A stretch of 64,000 nucleotides of DNA, taken from NCBI RefSeq assembly GCF_009727055.1, contig NC_052359.1, positions 57,572,619-57,636,618 on the forward strand. Direction: 5' to 3'. A model generated the notes under the pieces. The model saw only the letters and a program-made list of their open reading frames with translations, did not search any database and was not told the origin of the DNA. How positions within the stretch are numbered: the stretch's first letter is position 1; the number at the start of each line of letters is the position of its first letter. The position numbers were made by a program, and so were the translations under genes. Positions 23,501 to 32,249 of this stretch are shown here, in pieces. Origin of the DNA: Benincasa hispida (Eukaryota > Streptophyta > Magnoliopsida > Cucurbitales > Cucurbitaceae).

Positions 23501-26500
23501 ATATCAAATATTAAATTAATTTTAACACATATCCATCTTTATATATTTTAATCATAATTTAAATATATATAATTTGTCTATTCTATTTAATTCTAAAATT
23601 AAACATATACTTATATCTCATATAATTATTAATTCCCTTAATTCTAATTTGAACGTTTCAAATTAACTTATCACACTATTATAGAGCTAGTCTGTTACGA
23701 GCTAGTAGGGGGACTTCGCAGACCTACAGATCATGGGTTCCAACGATCCGAGATTAATTGGCTAAACTCATTAGACCAAATTAATTTCATTCGTTAACTT
23801 AAATGGGTCATTCCACTAAAGCCCATAGTTGCACTTCCCTCACTGTAGATATATTATGTCCATATGATTTAACCATAATCAACAAGTTGATCCTTCATAG
23901 GTTGTTCGTAATAACAGCTGGGTCAAATATCTGTTTTACCCCCGAGATTACATCTTATTTCTCAAGTCCCTACTAATCCTTTAATGACCAACTGGTTTGT
24001 GATCCAATCATTAAACCAAATTCTCTCAGCCCAGCGAGAGGTTGAGGCCCATTGTTCAAGACCTGGATTCAGTACTTGAGAGAGCAACCTTTCTCCTATC
24101 CCTAAATCGGGTAGGTGTGAACTCCGTCTTGCACCCTATGTCCTCAGCTATCTATCCGGTCTTACCCATGAAATGAGAGTCTTATTGAGCTGGCGCTGTT
24201 GAGCCAATCCTCAACTATGAAAATCTAAGGGCAATCTCGAATAAACATGAATTCATAGTTAGCTCAGGATTAAGATCGAGTTACCTATTTCATCTAGGTG
24301 AAATAGTCAGTCTTAAACAATAAACAACGTTATAAAGTAAGAGTGACTTATTTCTTGGTCTTAATCTTATGCAAACTCATTACATAGGACGCCCCCACTC
24401 CTCATGTCATAACATGTACGAATTAGGATCACATCGTATGTAGCACTTTATAACTCTTTGTAACAACTACAGAGTAGCCGCATCCAATGGTGTTACCAGA
24501 ATAAAGTACCCAACCTCATTCATGTACCATAGATCATTTTGACTATTTACTCGAACCTGATCCACTCTTATATCTCCACAGAAAGTTCAAGTACTCATAC
24601 AATAGTCATGGGTCTTATTTTGTTGGATTTAGACTTTCATATAATTTATGAGATCAATAACAAGTATATTGATAATAGAAAATGTTTATTACAAACTGCG
24701 AGATTTTAGGACATAAAACCCAAACACTTTGCAACCCGTACCAATCGTCTTTCTGGACTGTGGATCCTGAACCTGACACCCAGTAGAAGAAAAAGACACA
24801 GTTAAACCAAGGTTACATAATTGCCCGATGGAGACAAGATTAAAGGACAAATTTGGAACACAATAAGTATTGGAAAGCTGCAATAGGGAAGTGTCAACAG
24901 AGCCAACATGGGATATAGTCATACAATTACCATCAGTAGCATAAAATGAGAGGAAAAAAATTTGGTAGGAGTAGGTACAAACAAAAGAGAAAAATTAGAC
25001 GTCATATGGTTGCAACAAGCGGAATCAAGAAGCTATCTATTACCTGGGGAGACCGCAATTACGAAGGAATTGGATGAAATCACCTGTTTAAGCAAGTCTT
25101 GTAAGTCACTCATTTGAAAAGTAGATGAGGAAGGTTCAGAGACAGTAGAAGAGGTAACATCAATAGTAGAGGCAGAGTCAGGATTAGGTGTAAAAGATCG
25201 AGACTTGGAGGTATATCCTAGTGGTCGAGGTGGTCTTGTAGGATAGTTGTCCAGAATATGATCTCTCTTGTGATAGTATCTGCACTTGACTTTTGAATAG
25301 TCAGCAAACTTATGCCCAGTGAGCTTACAGATTTTACAAAAGAAAGCTCAAGAAGTACCATGCATATGAGTGCTGGCGAGTACAACCTCCAATTGCCCGG
25401 AAGAAGTGATGTCAAGACGTTTTTCTTCAAATGGAATTTCCTGAATTGTTGCATCTAGAGACGGAAGGGGATTACGGTGGAGCAAAGCAACACGGATCAA
25501 CGCATATTCTAGACGAAGTCATATAAGAACCTTAATAAGGAAAATGTAATCAGTACTAATTTTAGCTTGATCCAATTGTGTCCAGACTGGCTGAAGTGTA
25601 GCCAAGTAGTCATTAACAGATTGCCTCATCTTCTGAGTAAGATTAATCAGAGTGCTTGCAGTTGATAGTAGTGAGCTAAGCCAATGGACTGAAACCGGGT
25701 AGATAGGAAATCCCATAAACTCTTGGCATCATTAAATACATCAAACCGAACGTGAGACCGGTATAGATATATTTCCGATCCAAGTGATGTTGATGGTTTT
25801 TACTATCCCAATCCTTTAATCATTCAACAAATCTAGTATCTTCCTCAGTGGATATCTTGACTGGCTAGGGAATATCACGAATGAAAATTCGCCATAATTT
25901 ACACCTGATTAGGAAACTCTTCATTTGATGGATCCAAGTAATGTAATTTGTCCCATCAAGAATAGTACTAATGAGACGAAATACATGATCATTTTCCATG
26001 TGGCTTGGCAGCTTGGAAGGAGAAGAAAACCAGGGACAACAAGGGAGGCTTGGTAACTTGGCGACTTGGATGAAGGGATCAAAGGTCGAGTTTGGATCGG
26101 GAATCAGGGATCGAGTTTGATCGAGGATCGAGNTCGAGGATCGAGTTCTGGACTGAGAATCGGGGGTCGAGTTCTGGATCGAGAATCAGGGATTGAGGAT
26201 CGAGTTCTGGACCGGGGATCGGGGGTTGAGTTCTAGATCGGGAATCGAGGATTGAGTTTTGTACTGGATCGAGTTTTGGACCGGATCGAGTTCTGGATCG
26301 GGAATCAGGGATCGAGTTCGATCAAGTTTTGGATCGGGGATTAGAAGGCCGAGTTCTGCATAGTGGGGATAGAGGATTGTGTTTTTCATAGAGGCTATAG
26401 GATCGAGGATCAAGTTTTTCACAGTGGGGATCAAGGGTCGAGTTTATCACAGTGGCTTCGGACAGGGGATCTGGGTGGTTCTTCTTCACGCCAGAGAGGG

Positions 26501-28277
26501 GTTATGAGTGGTTCGATGACCGGACGACAACGATGATAGAGAACAAAAGGAAGAAGAAACTAACTAGCAAGACTCTGATACCATGTGAACGATATATTTA
26601 TCAAGTATATCTTTACAAGGAACTGTACAGGGAGTATAAATATTGTATGAATACCGTAAGAATAAAGTCTAACCAAATTAACCAAATCCTAAAGACTTTT
26701 CAAAGGAGACCTAGTATACATGAGACTTAGTATACACTCACACAATCAATTTGGCATAAATATTTTTTAGCTACATCAATACCTAATAAAACGAGGAAAA
26801 TAACCCATTAGAAATATTTAAGGAAGCAGTGGAGTTTCTATCGTCTGACAAGTGAAATATTAATTTCCAAAACAACATTACAATCAAATTGGAAAAATAA
26901 AATATAACAAAAAGATCAAATAGGAAAGTGAATGGAATGAAAAGTTCTTATAAAAAAGGAATCTGAACCAGTATTTTATCTAGGAACAATTTTGAAATAT
27001 CGAACAAATGAAATATCAAGAGTCAAAATTTTGTCATATTTGTAAAATTTCAAACATAAAAGACATGGTCGCAAAAATCCGTTCTTAAATTCACACCCAT
27101 TACAATTTACAAATCCCTTAAAAATAACTCAATTATTCATTTAATTTTTTTTATGCAAGTTCTTATTTAAAGAAATAATTGTTGATATCAACAATTTTAT
27201 TAAATATTCATAAGTGGCGTTTGTGAATTGAGTTGGATTGAGTTAAACACTTTTTCCACCAAATCCAATTGTATGAATTGTAAGTTTCTTCCATGTAAGC
27301 AATCCTTATTAAACAATGAACTCAACCAACTCAACCATAAAATATTTGGGTTGAGTTAGCATAAGGTTACTTTAGTCATTTAATTAAATTTTTGTTAAAA
27401 AAAAAAGTAAGATATTAATACATAAAAAATTTATTTAATTATTTTGAGATATTGAATTAAAATTAGCAAAACTTCTTTCTAAAGTGCTATTTTTTTTTAA
27501 AAAAATAATTATTGGTGAATAAACAATCCAAAATTACTATTAAATTAAGTAAAATTAAAACAAATATACATACACATAATTATATCTTAAGTAAAAAAAA
27601 CATAATTAAAATTAATAATAAGTCCCAAGTTAGTTTAAACTTATGTATTAATCTAATCCATATAAAAATTTTAATTTATTTGAATTTAATACAATATAAA
27701 TGAGTTAACAGTGCAATCTAAATTGTATAGGTTAGAGTATCCTTCACGTTATCGATTTATTAACTCGTCTAAAATCGATCGATATATCCGTAAAATTAAA
27801 ATTTCTTACTTGGAATTTTCCCTTTTCTATCAATTGCAGCTCAAATTCTAAATAAAATTCATGAATATAATTAATGACTAAAAAACAAATGTATTGAAAG
27901 TACATACAAAACCAAAACAAACGAAGCTTAAATTAGATGGAAAAGTTTTGATCCTGAGATTATTGTGATTTTGGCAGTGGGTTTTATCTACGTGGACGGA
28001 CGATGAATGCAAAATTATATTGGAGAATTGCTGCAAGTCTCTTCCGGCGGGAGGAAAATTGATCGCCTGTGAGCCGACATTGCCGGAGAAGACGGATGAC
28101 AGTCATCGGACACGTGCTCTTTTGGCCAACGACGTATTCATTATGACCATTTACAAGGCCAAAAGTAAGCAACGAACTGAAGAGCAGTTCCGACAACTCG
28201 GCCTCTCCGCTGGCTTCTCCGCCCTCCGACCATTCCATATCGATTATTTCTACTGTCTGTTGGAATTTCAAAAGTGA
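17116..28277 (+). CDS. COMT-type O-methyltransferase-like protein, four exons, 371 aa
   Basis: Spliced from 17116-17529, 17626-17962, 18855-18919 and 27978-28277. Phases 0, 1 and 0 keep the frame to TGA at 28275-28277. The N-terminal half (about residues 20-120) is the plant methyltransferase dimerisation domain; the C-terminal half is the SAM-dependent Rossmann domain with LVDVGGSAGDCLRMIL as SAM motif I. Family members methylate phenolic or related hydroxyls with SAM in the cytosol; the substrate here is not predictable. The usual HDW catalytic histidine is missing: the sequence reads MKWVLSTWTDDEC. The two acidic partners appear kept (LIACEP and QRTEEQF). I recall an Arabidopsis clade around At3g53140 with the same change and the same N-terminal wording, so this is probably an orthologue rather than a decayed gene. 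The length is normal. An alternative start is the ATG at 17143. No frame break is seen. Confidence 0.9.
17626..17962 (+). CDS. methyltransferase exon 2 (residues 139-251)
   Basis: It follows the acceptor TTTACAG after a 96-bp intron. It carries the helical linker (DALMRAWPRVHEAA, MAGVSVPFMKAVLDGYDGF) and SAM-binding motif I, and ends in phase 1 within a glycine codon before the donor GTGAGC. Confidence 0.9.
17963..18854 (+). other. intron 2 of the methyltransferase gene, 892 bp
   Basis: GTGAGC to ACAG. It is AT-rich. About 18250-18660 looks like a dispersed repeat with repeated TTTTTAGAAACTT and TTTCAAAAACTTG blocks, and an A-rich run lies before the acceptor. Confidence 0.75.
18855..18919 (+). 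CDS. methyltransferase exon 3 (65 bp)
   Basis: It begins GGGTGAGTC after ACAG, completes the split glycine codon and encodes VSHVGGDMFKSIPTGDAIFM followed by K. It is then followed by the donor GTACGA. The GGDMF block is the conserved motif after the SAM fold. It is too short to appear as a reading frame of its own. Confidence 0.9.
19980..20123 (-). repeat. 3' LTR of the intronic copia element
   Basis: 144 bp. On the minus strand it begins TGTGAGTGTATAC. It matches 26584-26742 almost throughout but lacks a stretch of about 14 bp (CTTTTCAAAGGAGA) present in the other copy. Confidence 0.85.
20124..20136 (-). other. polypurine tract of the intronic copia element
   Basis: On the minus strand it reads GTTTGAGGGAGGG, immediately before the 3' LTR. 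Confidence 0.75.
20137..21450 (-). pseudogene. copia reverse transcriptase C-terminal part and RNase H, broken
   Basis: RNase H ends at 20137 with STADQPADILTKALPPGRF (20137-20403). The reverse transcriptase active-site block is seen at 20923-21135: LLYVVDMIIIGDD, where the family has two adjacent aspartates, so one catalytic residue is lost. It is followed by EMKDLGSLSYFLGLEM. The parts between need several frames. Confidence 0.8.
21458..22881 (-). pseudogene. copia integrase and RT N-terminal part, broken
   Basis: The zinc-binding integrase start is clear at 22542-22881: YEWHLRHGHASSEKLRHLIS with the paired cysteines in CLNCKLAKQ, then SFDLIHSDIWGP, the first catalytic aspartate block. The integrase core continues to about 22016 with frame breaks. 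Positions 21458-21979 hold the linker (SFVRRSTRVRVLPTHFQDFY) leading into the reverse transcriptase. The beginning of the frame at 22882-22979 is chance read-through into the inserted solo LTR. Confidence 0.75.
22882..24726 (-). mobile_element. solo LTR, 1845 bp, nested in the intronic copia
   Basis: On the minus strand it begins TGTTTGGGTTTTATGTCC and ends ATACAATCCTACA. Its flanks are CTTTG at 22877-22881 and 24727-24731, a perfect 5-bp duplication. The coding sequence of the host copia (GTGCKV on one side and KVGKLFKLTSLRL on the other) rejoins when the insert is removed. It is homologous to the solo LTR at 54414-56243. No internal domain is present, so it is a solo LTR formed by recombination. 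Confidence 0.85.
24727..26020 (-). pseudogene. copia gag and protease region, broken
   Basis: The protease motif LLDSACCNHMTSN lies at about 25000-25040, followed downstream by LSNTYCVPNLSFNLVSIGQL (24689-24922 frame). Gag lies at 25060-26020, with LINLTQKMRQSVNDYLATLQ and PVWTQLDQAKISTDYIFLIK (25519-25716) as the clearest parts. Several frames are needed. Its start is near 26000. Confidence 0.7.
26068..26450 (-). repeat. GATCGAG-rich minisatellite between the primer binding site and gag
   Basis: Irregular units such as GGATCGAGTTCTGGATCGGG and GGGGATCGGGGGTTGAGTTC repeat about fifteen times. The minus-strand frame at 26186-26434 shows the repeat as IPDPELDP-like units. An N lies at 26133, where the assembly was not resolved. 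Confidence 0.8.
26133..26133. other. ambiguous base N
   Basis: The single N in the window is in the minisatellite, in AGNTCGAGG. It probably marks a collapsed or poorly resolved repeat. Confidence 0.95.
26571..26583 (-). other. primer binding site (initiator Met-tRNA type)
   Basis: On the minus strand it reads TGGTATCAGAGTC, directly next to the 5' LTR. This is the classic plant copia site complementary to the 3' end of initiator Met-tRNA. Confidence 0.85.
26584..26742 (-). repeat. 5' LTR of the intronic copia element
   Basis: 159 bp. It ends on the minus strand in ACA directly before the primer binding site. The shared blocks include TTTATCAAGTATATCTTTAC and ACTTAGTATACACTCACA. Confidence 0.85.
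27213..27790. mobile_element. decayed relative of the MITE at 10141-10805
   Basis: AGTGGCGTTTGTGAATTGAG and AAATATTTGGGTTGAG match the corresponding parts of the element at 10141-10805 in the same order. The inner GGGTTGGG blocks have lost many G and C bases. The right border is uncertain. Confidence 0.5.
27978..28277 (+). CDS. methyltransferase exon 4, last 99 codons and stop
   Basis: It opens with WVLSTWTDDECKIIL, where the family's catalytic HDW would be, followed by GGKLIACEPTLPE, SHRTRALLANDVFIMTIYK, RTEEQFRQLGLSAGF and the end YFYCLLEFQK. The stop is TGA. It is in frame with exon 3 (phase 0). Confidence 0.9.
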   Translation, partial: WVLSTWTDDECKIILENCCKSLPAGGKLIACEPTLPEKTDDSHRTRALLANDVFIMTIYKAKSKQRTEEQFRQLGLSAGFSALRPFHIDYFYCLLEFQK

Positions 28278-28557
28278 AGGTTTTACAACTTTTTCTTTTT
28301 TCTTTTTTCTTTTTTTGGCATGAATTTATCTTACTGTTTTCAATGACATTTGAAGAGATTTAGACTCATATACAATTTAATTGTAGTATTTTAATTGTTC
28401 TTCCAATTGGAAGTTTTTTTTTCCCCATTTTTGAAGAATTTGGCATTATAATTGTGAAAGGGTGGCTGTTTAGTAAAACAAATATGGGAGTGAGAGAATA
28501 TAGTTCAATCTTTAATGTAAAGCTTTGATAAAACAAACAAAAAAAAAATGTAGGTGT
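28278..28557 (+). other. region after the methyltransferase stop (probable 3' UTR)
   Basis: T-rich sequence directly after the stop, with no other feature. I see no strong polyadenylation signal. The next element begins 281 bp after the stop. Confidence 0.4.
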
Positions 28558-28948
28558 TGTTAAACTAGAAATTTTGGACCAATCACAAATTGTCATATCT
28601 TAGATTAATGACGAAATTCTAAATCATCAAATTTGAAATCAATTAGGAGGTGACACGTGTCCCAAATTGAAGGTGAAGACAAATTTTGATGACGTCACGT
28701 GGTTTCATAATGACAATTGAATTGGATAAAATTAACTTGGTCCAATTTAATATTATTATTATTTGGGTTAAAATCTCTAAACCAAAAAATATGTTGAATT
28801 TGATTCAGATGTCAAATCAAACTCAAATCCGATTAATTGGGCTCAAAAGTCATACTCATGGATCAAAAGCCCAAATCCAACTAATTGGGCATAAGAGTCA
28901 AACCCATGGTTCAACCAAATCCAAGCCCATGAAGCCACCTGAGAACTC

Positions 28949-28957
28949 TATAAATAG
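28949..28957 (+). promoter_or_regulatory. TATA box of the LTR-like element
   Basis: TATAAATAG within an LTR-type setting, about 610 bp before the array ends. Its placement fits a U3 promoter. Confidence 0.5.
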
Positions 28958-29214
28958 AGAAATTGGGTTAGCAATTCTACATTCAGAAAGTCTAGAGAGA
29001 ATTAATTAACAAGCATAAGACTCCCAACACTAAAGACTTTCTTCCAAGACTTCTACTTCAAGAACGTTTGGTGCCTTACTTGAATCGAGAGAGAATCAGA
29101 GGATTAAGTACTAGAGATCGAACCACATCGCATCAAATCAACATCAACGTCAACATCAACACCAACTCAAGTTCAACTCCACGAAACAAGTTTCTCTGGA
29201 AGCCTCGTGCAAGC

Positions 29215-29600
29215 ACCAATTATCCAAGAAGATCAACAAGCCCAAAGGCTGGTCGTCCAAGAAGATCATCAAACCCAAAAGTCGATCATCCAAGAAGATC
29301 AACAAGTTGAAGACCGATCGTCCAAGAAGATCAATAAGCCTAAAGGCCGATCATCCAAGAAGATCATCAAGTCCAAAGGCCGGTCATCCAAGAAGATCAA
29401 CAAGTCAATTGTCCAAGAATATCAACAAGCCCAAAGGTCGATCATCCAAGAAGATCAACAAGTCCAAAGGTTGATCGTCCAAGAAGATCATCAAGCCCAA
29501 AGGTCGATCATCTACGAAGATCAACAAGTCCAAAGACCGATCATCCAAGAAGATCAAGAAGTTCGAAAGCTGATCATTCAAGAAGATCAACCAGCTTAAA
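29215..29600 (+). repeat. 30-bp minisatellite, about 12-13 units
   Basis: Units contain ATCCAAGAAGATCAACAAG followed by a variable CCCAAAGGTCG-like part. The period is mostly 30 bp, so translation gives ten-residue repeats (IIQEDQQAQR in one frame, SSKKINKPKGR-like in another, in both cases open). The 130-codon frame at 29207-29599 and its 61-codon minus-strand shadow are products of this repeat. Confidence 0.85.
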
Positions 29601-29733
29601 GACTATAGTTTATTTTGAAAGCATTAGAATATTATGTATTAGAGAATGCATTCACTTTCCACAAAATTAATACAAATACAAAGTTCAAGTTCCACGAAAT
29701 AAATTTCTCTTGAAATCTCGTGCGAACAGGTGC

Positions 29734-31240
29734 CTTTCATATCAATACAAAAAGATATATAATTAAGGTTAAGAACATTTTTTATGCCACATGAGTTTAA
29801 TGAGACTTGAACTATCAACTTAGAATCTTTAAGATTTGAAATTCAGTTCTCCCATCCTCACGTAAGGAAAAAAACACTTTTGATCCTTAATTTTATTAAG
29901 TAACTATTTTGTCTATACTATTTTTAGGAACAACTAGTATAAATTAAATTAAAATTTTCTAAAAAGGAAAAATAAATATAGAACAACAAATATAGAACGG
30001 TGGTTATCTTTTTTAAAAGCAGTGAATTGCATAGAAAAAATATTAATGGTCTCTTTATGGTCTCTTTTGTAGAGGTGTTTTTAGGAAAAAAAGTTTCATT
30101 CGTGAAAATAGAAGATGGTATAACTAACTACTAAAGGAAGGTATAGTGAGAATATGTTTAAAAATCAAGGATAAAATAGAAAGGTGAAAATTCTTCGACT
30201 TATCCTCTTTTAATATAATATAGATTTGATCTCTAAATTAAACTTGAATACGTATGTAACCATTTTGATACCTACATCTTTCACCCTTTTTTTTTTCATG
30301 TTATGCTTTACAAACAAGTTTCCTTTTTAACAAGAAAAGTGGTTGATTGGTTTCCAAAGATTCTTTATTTTGCAAAACCCAACATTTGTTTTGTGGAATA
30401 GAATAAAAGCGTGTGTGGATTAATTTTTCAAGTATTTAATTTTGAAAATAAATTATTCTCAAGAAAATTGATGTGTTGGCAACTACTTAACGTAATTTTT
30501 AAAATATTGTCAAAGTTCATTTTAAACCGTTTTTATCAAAATAGTTTATATAAAAATTGTTTTTTTTAAGAAAAAAAAACACTCTTTTCTAATCAATCCA
30601 AATAGAATCTAATTATTTTTACCTCTAATAGGGTTTATTATTATTATTATTATTTTAAGAAAATAGAAAGATTCAATTGGTAGTTGGCAGTTGGCAGTTG
30701 GAAGTTGGCACCTTTATTTTATTTTATCAAGCACCCATTTCATTTTCAAGTTTGAGTGGATTTTGGAAAAGAAATTTACGGCTAATAATAGTCGTTGGTT
30801 TGTGGGAAGATTTCTACAACCCTATGGTCTACCCTACAAGTAATATTACATGCTATCTAATTGCACTTATTTTTGCAGTCTAGTGATGTGGTGTAATAAA
30901 ATGGTGTTATGATACTTTTTTTTCTTATTTCTTTCATTTCGGAAAAGAGTTAGATGTTGGTTATGTTTGTGCATTCCAACTACTTATCTAATAAAAAATT
31001 GTCATTGTAATATATATTTTTATAACATTAAATTATTATTATTCTGTACTATCTTACAAAAATTAGACATGATATAAGTGCAACCTAATCATTGTAGTTT
31101 CATTTTTATTTTGTAGGAATTTTGTACATATTACCTCTTTTGAGGAGCACAAATGCAAAAAAGTTAGAAAACCAAGGGGTTTTTTAAAATTACTTTCTTC
31201 TTGAGTCATCACATAATGAAATTATTTTAACAACTCGTTC
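29734..31240. other. AT-rich intergenic stretch
   Basis: No gene seen. A TTA trinucleotide run lies at about 30637-30655 and a small AGTTGGC repeat at about 30681-30708. The frame 30677-30883 has no domain. Confidence 0.45.
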
Positions 31241-32249
31241 GAAGTATGAATGATTATCTTTGATGCTCGATTATCGCTATTGACCCTCACTCCTCTCAAT
31301 ACTCGTTCTTGATCGCTATGGCTCGGCACTTGCTCTCACTCTCTTTCTCATTCTTGTTCCATTTATCTTAAATTTGATCATACCATATAACGTTTCTTTT
31401 TTTCCATATAACGTTTCGTCTAATATCTTCTTGATGCTCACTCTCACTCTTGATAAGACCCAAACAATATAACAACAACCCACTAGGATCTCTTCCAAAA
31501 CAATCAACCACATAATTGTTCTCCAAAACACCACAAATAAATCACAAAATAATCAACAAGCGATTAACCAAAAATGGACAACGATAAACCACAAAATTCT
31601 AGAAGACTAAAAGCAAAGAGCACACACGAGTTATATATGGAAAATCTCTTCGATGTGAAGAGCAAAAACTATGGGACTTGTGAAGAGTCCACCCTTGTCA
31701 ACTTCTCTTATTATGATAAAATTGATGGGAAAATGACTCAAATCAGTCATACAAAGGTTCACTATCCACAAATACTTTAATACATGAAAGATGAATACTT
31801 AAGAGATAAAAAAGAATGAAAATCACCCAATTTTATGAGTTTTATTCGATAGCGATTACAAACAAACTAGAGCTCCAAAGAATGATCCAACCGTTCAAAA
31901 TGAGACTCTATGTGTCCCAAACAGGTTGCCAAAATTTCAGCACGATCCAACGGATGAAACTCTAGAAATTAACAACTTTGTGGAAGATGCCACTGAAAAG
32001 TTTTTTCTCCGATTTTCTGCCTCTTTTCCATTCTCTTTTTTCTTAGGTTATCTCCATATCACATAAAAGAAAACCTAAGGCTTTCAAGATGAGCTAACCT
32101 AGGCCCAATTGGGCTCAGAAAACACAAGTTTAAAATAAAGTCTTGTTTATGCAACAAGTGGGCTGGACACCCGTAATAATCTCCCCCTCCAGGCCAACAC
32201 AGGGAAGACTCGATCACATCCATGATCACTTGAACCTCATCCTGACAAG

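Larger units (their letters stand above)
19980..26742 (-). mobile_element. Ty1/copia element with short LTRs inside intron 3
   Basis: It lies on the minus strand, opposite to the host gene. Both LTRs (144 and 159 bp), primer binding site, polypurine tract and the order gag, protease, integrase, RT, RNase H can be seen. The flanks TAATC (19975-19979) and CAATC (26743-26747) are a 5-bp target duplication with one change. A solo LTR (22882-24726) interrupts it, leaving about 4.9 kb of its own sequence. Frameshifts and stops throughout mean that it is not autonomous. Confidence 0.9.
18920..27977 (+). other. intron 3, about 9.06 kb, swollen by retrotransposon insertion
   Basis: The donor is GTACGA at 18920 and the acceptor GGCAG ends at 27977. 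About 6.77 kb of it is the copia element 19980-26742, and a decayed MITE lies at 27213-27790. Without the copia element the intron would be about 2.3 kb. The parts 18920-19979 and 26748-27212 show nothing else recognisable. Confidence 0.85.
28558..29728 (+). mobile_element. solo-LTR-like element, 1171 bp, with internal minisatellite
   Basis: It begins TGTTAAACTAG and ends GTGCGAACA, with GGTGT (28553-28557) and GGTGC (29729-29733) outside: a 5-bp duplication with one change. A TATA box, CTCTATAAATAGAG, lies near 28947, as in an LTR promoter, and the 30-bp array follows at 29215-29600. The segment TCCACGAAACAAGTTTCTC (about 29178) returns after the array as TCCACGAAATAAATTTCTC (about 29690). 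An alternative reading is that the first copy marks an LTR end and the array is internal sequence of a very small element. Confidence 0.6.

Noticed and set aside
27984..28271. 95-codon minus-strand frame over exon 4
   Set aside because: Shadow of exon 4; the + strand encodes the conserved methyltransferase C-terminus in phase with exon 3.
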